Part shown: piece after piece, positions 7,685 to 10,802 of the stretch
Numbering within the stretch: position 1 is the first letter of the stretch
Layout of the letters: each line of letters opens with the position of its first letter
Source of the DNA: Candidatus Poseidonia sp.
GTDB lineage: Archaea; Thermoplasmatota; Poseidoniia; Poseidoniales; Poseidoniaceae
Assembly (NCBI GenBank): GCA_023254365.1
Contig: JALRLQ010000051.1
Coordinates: 1 to 10,802, forward strand
Reading direction: 5' to 3'
Length of the DNA stretch: 10,802 nucleotides
Made by a program: the position numbers and the translations under genes
Notes under the pieces: generated by a model
What the model was told of the DNA's origin: nothing
Seen by the model: the letters and a program-made list of their open reading frames with translations, nothing else
The model's database searches: none

Positions 7685-7741
7685 TATGGTGTAGGAAAAC
7701 GTTGCCTTCTGATTTGAATCTGAAGGGTTCGGATTTGAATC
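7684..7741 (-). promoter_or_regulatory. Candidate divergent promoter for the polymerase operon
   Basis: The two boxes of P2 are near-palindromes and so can be read on the - strand too. At the mirror-image position, 17 bp beyond the minus-strand box (7721-7712), the - strand reads CTACACCATAG (7694-7684). It shares 6 of 11 bases with the core consensus, including CAC and the final AG. If used, the leader to ATG 7555 would be about 130 nt. The match is weak, and a host-polymerase promoter could equally serve this operon. Confidence 0.35.
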
Positions 7742-7747
7742 CGAACC
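7706..7747. promoter_or_regulatory. Two abutting palindromes (operator-like) in the divergent region
   Basis: A 22-bp perfect palindrome at 7726-7747 has arms GGTTCGGATT and AATCCGAACC around a TG centre. Directly next to it, at 7706-7725, is a 20-bp palindrome (arms CTTCTGATT and AATCTGAAG, one mismatched pair). Their centres are 21 bp apart, two turns of B-DNA, so two dimers would bind the same face. These are the longest versions of boxes A and B found in all four promoters. Confidence 0.75.
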
Positions 7748-7768
7748 ATGCCGTTTAGACCACCGCAG
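7709..7768 (+). promoter_or_regulatory. Composite promoter P2
   Basis: Box A GATTTGAATC is at 7711-7720 and box B GATTTGAATC at 7732-7741 (start spacing 21). The core GACCACCGCAG at 7758-7768 is 17 bp beyond GGATTTGAAT (7731-7740). The core matches 8 of 11 bases of the CCCCACTCCAG consensus, the most divergent of the four + strand copies. Spacing is identical to P1, P3 and P4. If transcription starts right after the core, the leader contains GAGGG (7768-7772), placed correctly for ATG 7782. Confidence 0.65.
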
Positions 7769-7781
7769 AGGGTTGAAGGAT

Positions 7782-8477
7782 ATGCGGGACATAATGCGGA
7801 TGATGAAAGCGCTGAAGCCCTTCATCAAGGCTGTCGTGGCCACCGGAGGATTGACCACTGGAACCTTGGTGCGTGAACTCATGGTTTCCCAGTTGGATGA
7901 ATTGGAAGACGATGGATTTGAACCCCTTTTCGGGGCGGGTTTCGATCGCTGGATGCTTTCAGGGTTCCTCGAAAGTGAAGTTGGTCAACGAAGTCTCGAA
8001 GAATCAAAATTGGATGTTACCAATGCCGAGGTTTCTGCGGTCAAGAAAGCGGTGGAAGTCATGTCGTTGGTCCTCGACAACGTCGCCCTCGTCACCTCCA
8101 TGGACTTGGAAGCTGCTGTCGATTCTTCACTTGGATTTTGCTTGACCTTTTGGGGATTGGCCTCCGACAAAGAAACGCTCGAGGCACATCTGGAATTCCT
8201 CCTTCACTATGCCAACGCTCGCAACGACACTTGGGCAGTCACCATCCTCGAAGAAGCCTTGGACGAAGCAACCCGTACGGGTTCAAACGATGTGGCGTTC
8301 ATTCTGATTGAGGCCGAGGATCGAACACCGCTCCTCAAAGGCTTGCATTCAGCAGCCTCCCAAGATTATGATGAATTTTCTGAAATCCTGAGCCACATGA
8401 ACGGGCTTCGAGCTGAACAACTCATGTTGCTTGCAGATCATGCAGCGTTTAGCCTCGCTCCAGATGATTACCAGTAA
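7782..8477 (+). CDS. Unknown acidic helical protein
   Basis: A 231 aa protein from ATG 7782. A TTG at 7773 would add three residues, but GAGGG (7768-7772) is 9 nt from the ATG and directly abuts the TTG, so the ATG is preferred. The N-terminus (MRDIMRMMKALKPFIKAVV) is basic and amphipathic. The rest is acidic and helical with no recognised domain. The segment from about residue 95 (MDLEAAVDSSLGFCLTFWGL) to the end resembles loosely repeated helical pairs, with no clear repeat unit. It is a single-gene unit under P2, divergent from the polymerase operon. Its proximity to the polymerase gene suggests a regulatory or early role, which is speculative. Confidence 0.65.
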   Translation: MRDIMRMMKALKPFIKAVVATGGLTTGTLVRELMVSQLDELEDDGFEPLFGAGFDRWMLSGFLESEVGQRSLEESKLDVTNAEVSAVKKAVEVMSLVLDNVALVTSMDLEAAVDSSLGFCLTFWGLASDKETLEAHLEFLLHYANARNDTWAVTILEEALDEATRTGSNDVAFILIEAEDRTPLLKGLHSAASQDYDEFSEILSHMNGLRAEQLMLLADHAAFSLAPDDYQ

Positions 8478-8529
8478 CGGCTTTCTCATTTGGATTCTTT
8501 TCGACCCGATGAAACTTTTGAAACACCTC

Positions 8530-8579
8530 GGGGTGGCTTGATCACCTCTTTCGAGTCCTCCTCTTTGAACTCCGTTCAA
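8530..8579 (+). terminator. Possible terminator or structured 3' region
   Basis: Two successive stems: GGGGTG/CACCTC (one G-U pair, 7-nt loop, followed by TTTC) and TTGAAC/GTTCAA (3-nt loop, preceded by CTCTT). They lie 53-100 nt after the stop at 8477 and before P3. The U-tracts are short, so intrinsic termination is uncertain. Confidence 0.3.
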
Positions 8580-8630
8580 CATGCGAATCAGACCAACCAA
8601 GAAGACCGGTCCGGCGCCGACATGAGGTCA

Positions 8631-8690
8631 GGAGTTTGAATCGGCACGGTCCGGATTTGAATTCGAAAACACCCAACCTCCCCACTCCAG
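8631..8690 (+). promoter_or_regulatory. Composite promoter P3
   Basis: Box A AGTTTGAATC is at 8633-8642 and box B GATTTGAATT at 8654-8663, again 21 bp apart. The core CCCCACTCCAG is at 8680-8690, 17 bp beyond GGATTTGAAT (8653-8662). The ATG at 8691 follows the core immediately, as at P1, and no Shine-Dalgarno site is present. A leaderless transcript starting at about 8691 is therefore likely. There is no AT-rich bacterial -10 element and no archaeal TATA box at the usual distance. Confidence 0.75.
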
Positions 8691-9245
8691 ATGAACACCG
8701 AGATAATCGCTAACGCCATCTCCACTTACCCCGGCTTCGCTGTCGCTTGCGGTGCGGCTGCTCTCTGGGCAGCTCGTTACGTCAAGAAGATCAAGACCGA
8801 GAACGAGCAGATGAAGGCCGAAACCAATCGCGGTGAGCGAGCGGCCATCATGAAAATCCAGGACATGCAAGAAATTCTTGACGACATTGAATACGGCGTG
8901 CGCATTCAATCCAACAACGTCGAAGAGGAACTCATCGGACGCCAAGTGTCGAACCTCAAGCAAAAGGAGATTCTCAAGGACGCTAACGACGTGATGGTCG
9001 ATTCCATCGAAAAGAAGGAGGCCTTCCACGATACCCTCCTCACTCAATTTGAGGACCTTGAAGGTATGCTCCAAGACTTTGACCGAGCGAGCGAAGTGGG
9101 CCAAATGATGACCATGATGCGCTCCCAATTTGAGATCCTTCTTTCCCAACAAGACGAACTCCGTCAAGACACCCTCGAACTCGTGAACGAACTCCAGGCC
9201 AACCTCGCAACCGTGGAGAACATCGCTCGGGAGGTGGGCGTTTGA
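8691..9245 (+). CDS. Membrane-anchored coiled-coil protein
   Basis: A 184 aa protein. Residues 13-30 (YPGFAVACGAAALWAARY) form one hydrophobic segment followed by basic KKIK, giving an N-terminal anchor with the rest cytoplasmic or virion-internal. Residues 31-184 are highly charged, Glu- and Gln-rich and nearly free of Pro and Gly, typical of a long coiled coil. Codon use is strongly biased (AAG, AAC, GAG, CTC preferred), as in the following gene and unlike the polymerase operon, which suggests high expression. The ATG abuts promoter P3 and has no Shine-Dalgarno site. A structural or virion scaffold role fits, but no family is recognised. Confidence 0.75.
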   Translation: MNTEIIANAISTYPGFAVACGAAALWAARYVKKIKTENEQMKAETNRGERAAIMKIQDMQEILDDIEYGVRIQSNNVEEELIGRQVSNLKQKEILKDANDVMVDSIEKKEAFHDTLLTQFEDLEGMLQDFDRASEVGQMMTMMRSQFEILLSQQDELRQDTLELVNELQANLATVENIAREVGV

Positions 9246-9400
9246 AGCGCAAGATCCTGGTCCCCGTCGATCAAGTCGACCGAAAGCTCCGAGAAGCGCA
9301 AACCTCCAACCCAACGACCTCGAATCCAAATCCGGTTACCAAGGATTTGAATCAAACCAACGCCTTCATCCCCACTCCAGAAGAAAAGGAGACCATCACC
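9242..9400 (+). other. In-frame upstream extension with alternative TTG start
   Basis: The reading frame of the gene starting at ATG 9401 stays open upstream to TTG 9242, which overlaps the TGA of the coiled-coil gene (TTGA). GGAGGT at 9230-9235 is 6 nt before the TTG, an excellent ribosome site. The extension would be 53 residues, polar and rich in Asn, Thr and Pro. However, promoter P4 lies inside it. Either this is an intergenic leader that happens to be open, or a long form is made from the P3 transcript. Confidence 0.4.
9321..9380 (+). promoter_or_regulatory. Composite promoter P4
   Basis: Box B GATTTGAATC is at 9344-9353 and the core CCCCACTCCAG at 9370-9380, identical to the core of P3 and 17 bp from GGATTTGAAT. 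At the box A position (9323-9332) the sequence is AATCCAAATC. It reads better on the opposite strand, where GGATTTGGATTC resembles box B of P3. A start just after the core would give a 20-nt leader with AAGGAG before ATG 9401. Confidence 0.7.
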
Positions 9401-10802
9401 ATGACCGACGAATCGTACCCAACCTTTGACACCTCCCTCTTCTCCAGCGAGAAGAAGGACGAGGAGACCAAAACCTGGTCGCTCTTCGGTTCCGATTCCT
9501 CTGCGTCGAAGACCTCCTCTACGTCAACGACCGATAGCGGGAGCGAAGTCGCTGACTTCCAGAAGTCCTTCCAGAAGTTCGTGACCGAGAAGTTCACCAA
9601 CAACATGACCAAGGCGAACCAAACCTCCACCCCTTCCGTGAAGGCGCCCGAAGCCACGACGGCCGGAACCGGCCAGTCCGCTGCTCGACCAAACCGGCCA
9701 AAGGCCTCGTTCCACAGCCTGTTCAAGTTCCACAACAACGGTCAGTTGACCCGTGGACCCATCGCTTCGGGCCAACACCTGGTCAGTAAGGCGGTGAACG
9801 ATCAAACTCCTCGAGAAATGACCCGCTTGAACGGCGAGCCCATGGCTTACGTCCACTACAACAAGATGCACTTGCACGGCGCTATCCTCCAAATGGGTTC
9901 CTCGGCCAGCAACGCCCAACAATCCGAAGGGTACGACCCTGCTTTGGGCGTGACCGGCTTCCTGCCCCAAGCGATCGAGTTCCTCCAAAAGGCGGCTCGC
10001 TCGGCAACCGAAGTGAAGTCCAAAGACCAAGACGGCCGTCCCTACCAGTTCGGTGTCATCACCGTCCTGGGCGGCGCTGACCACGACAAGCTCACCAACG
10101 GCTTCGTGAAGGATCCAACCCCGGGTCTGGTCACCGCTCTCGAGCGACTCGGCCTGGCCGACGTCAAGAACGGCTACCACCTCCGCCAAGACCTCCGATT
10201 CGTGAAGTTCGGCGTCCAGGTCTCGCCCGTGGTCTTCAACCACCTCGGCTACATCACGGGTTTGGAAGTCACCTTCTCGGACACCGATATCTACGGCTCC
10301 GGTACCCACTACATCTACCTCCACCGAGCCAACGACATCGGTGGTGGCAAGTCCGACCACTCCCTCGCTGAGGGACGTACGCAGTTCCAAGCCAAGGCCC
10401 TGGCCGACGAGTTCGCTTGGTGGCAAGCTGCGCTTGAACTCGCTGGCGGGAAGATCGGTACGGTCGAAACCACCCTCGGTGGAACCGCCCGAATCGGCCG
10501 CTACGCTCTCCTCCACGCCAAGGTCGCCCGTTCCTTGTTCAGCAAGGATGCGGTCGAGACCATCCTCTTGGACGACGCTGACCAAGTGAAGAACGACTAC
10601 GGCAACATGGCTCAAGAGTACCGAGCCAACTTCGCCACGACCCTGCTGCGTACGGCCTTCGGCACCCTCTCGAAGCGCCTGAACGGCGTCCGACTGGACC
10701 TCGCTGACCGCACGGACTTGACCCAACGACGTCTTCGACAACTGACCTGCATCGAGTCGGTGCTGCGCACCCTCTTCCCCGGCGTGCCTGCTCTCGACCC
10801 GA
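9401..10802 (+). CDS. Large, highly expressed protein, probably structural; 3' end outside the window
   Basis: 467 codons are visible and no stop is reached. Residues 1-100 are Ser-, Thr- and Lys-rich and probably disordered (KTSSTSTTDSGSEV at 37-50). A folded region follows, with beta-rich stretches (YQFGVITVLGG; GYITGLEVTFSDTDIYGSG), then a helical part. No domain is recognised. Codons are strongly biased (nearly all Phe TTC, Asn AAC, Lys AAG), the strongest bias in the window. This bias, together with its own promoter, suggests an abundant virion component such as a capsid or internal protein; that is inference. ATG 9401 has GGAG at 9388-9391, 9 nt upstream. A TTG at 9242 is an alternative start. 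Confidence 0.8.
   Translation, partial: MTDESYPTFDTSLFSSEKKDEETKTWSLFGSDSSASKTSSTSTTDSGSEVADFQKSFQKFVTEKFTNNMTKANQTSTPSVKAPEATTAGTGQSAARPNRPKASFHSLFKFHNNGQLTRGPIASGQHLVSKAVNDQTPREMTRLNGEPMAYVHYNKMHLHGAILQMGSSASNAQQSEGYDPALGVTGFLPQAIEFLQKAARSATEVKSKDQDGRPYQFGVITVLGGADHDKLTNGFVKDPTPGLVTALERLGLADVKNGYHLRQDLRFVKFGVQVSPVVFNHLGYITGLEVTFSDTDIYGSGTHYIYLHRANDIGGGKSDHSLAEGRTQFQAKALADEFAWWQAALELAGGKIGTVETTLGGTARIGRYALLHAKVARSLFSKDAVETILLDDADQVKNDYGNMAQEYRANFATTLLRTAFGTLSKRLNGVRLDLADRTDLTQRRLRQLTCIESVLRTLFPGVPALDP

Larger units (their letters stand above)
8478..8690. other. Intergenic region with hairpins, anti-Shine-Dalgarno-like tract and P3
   Basis: This is a 213-bp gap between + strand genes. It holds T-rich stretches after the stop (8481-8500), a possible stem of GGGGTG (8530-8535) with CACCTC (8543-8548), a perfect 6-bp hairpin TTGAAC/GTTCAA (8565-8579) and promoter P3 at the right end. 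No coding potential is apparent. Confidence 0.5.

Noticed and set aside
7917..7930. GATTTGAACCCC inside the 7782 gene, similar to a promoter box
   Set aside because: There is no core box 17 bp downstream and no paired box 21 bp upstream; it is taken as chance within coding sequence.
8628..9329. 233-codon - strand open frame
   Set aside because: It is antisense to the coiled-coil gene and the P3 region; the open frame follows from the biased codons of the + strand.
9524..10741. 405-codon open frame on the - strand
   Set aside because: It is antisense to the strongly codon-biased + strand gene from 9401. Its translation is rich in low-complexity Val, Glu and Gly without motifs, and no ribosome site or promoter fits.
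1..10802. Search for tRNA, rRNA genes, CRISPR arrays, insertion sequences and attachment sites
   Set aside because: No cloverleaf-like tRNA, regular spacer array, transposase or integrase motif was found by eye. The only rRNA-like stretch is the 14-base match at 8535, too short to call a gene.

Overview
The window looks like part of a prokaryotic virus genome, or a virus-like extrachromosomal element. It carries a single-subunit (T7/mitochondrial-type) RNA polymerase, tightly packed short genes of unrecognised family, and a block of strongly codon-biased genes at the right end. Strong Shine-Dalgarno sites (GGAGGT, GGTGAT), start-stop overlaps and operon spacing point to a bacterial or archaeal host. 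I cannot decide between the two. Two genes appear leaderless, which is common in archaea but not exclusive to them. No tRNA, rRNA, CRISPR array, integrase, transposon or host housekeeping gene was seen.

Layout. (1) Positions 113-2400, + strand: a five-gene operon of overlapping or abutting genes. These are a SprT-like zinc metalloprotease, a multi-spanning membrane protein, two helical unknowns and a small two-TM protein. (2) Positions 2435-7594, - strand: a two-gene operon read right to left. It encodes a 1253-1266 aa single-subunit RNA polymerase with intact catalytic residues, then, 9 nt downstream, a 449 aa protein whose C-terminal part resembles a CBS-domain pair. (3) Positions 7595-8477: a divergent intergenic region and a + strand gene of unknown function. 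(4) Positions 8691 to the window end: a membrane-anchored coiled-coil protein and the first 467 codons of a large protein that runs off the window. Both use strongly biased codons, as highly expressed virion genes do.

The most striking signal is a composite regulatory element, about 60 bp long, upstream of every + strand transcription unit (53-112, 7709-7768, 8631-8690, 9321-9380). It has two near-palindromic boxes (consensus GATTTGAATC) exactly 21 bp apart. A 17-bp spacer and a core box (consensus CCCCACTCCAG) follow. All four copies align without a gap. Two of the genes begin with ATG immediately after the core box and have no Shine-Dalgarno site; the other two have a leader with one. This places the likely transcription start at the base after the core box. 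The copy in the divergent region has a weaker mirror-image core facing the polymerase operon.

Working model (inference): the element encodes its own polymerase, which recognises this promoter class and drives the + strand modules. The co-transcribed CBS-like protein may be a nucleotide-sensing partner. In the polymerase, the segment corresponding to the promoter-specificity loop of T7 RNA polymerase is about 135 residues longer than in T7, which fits an unusual promoter.
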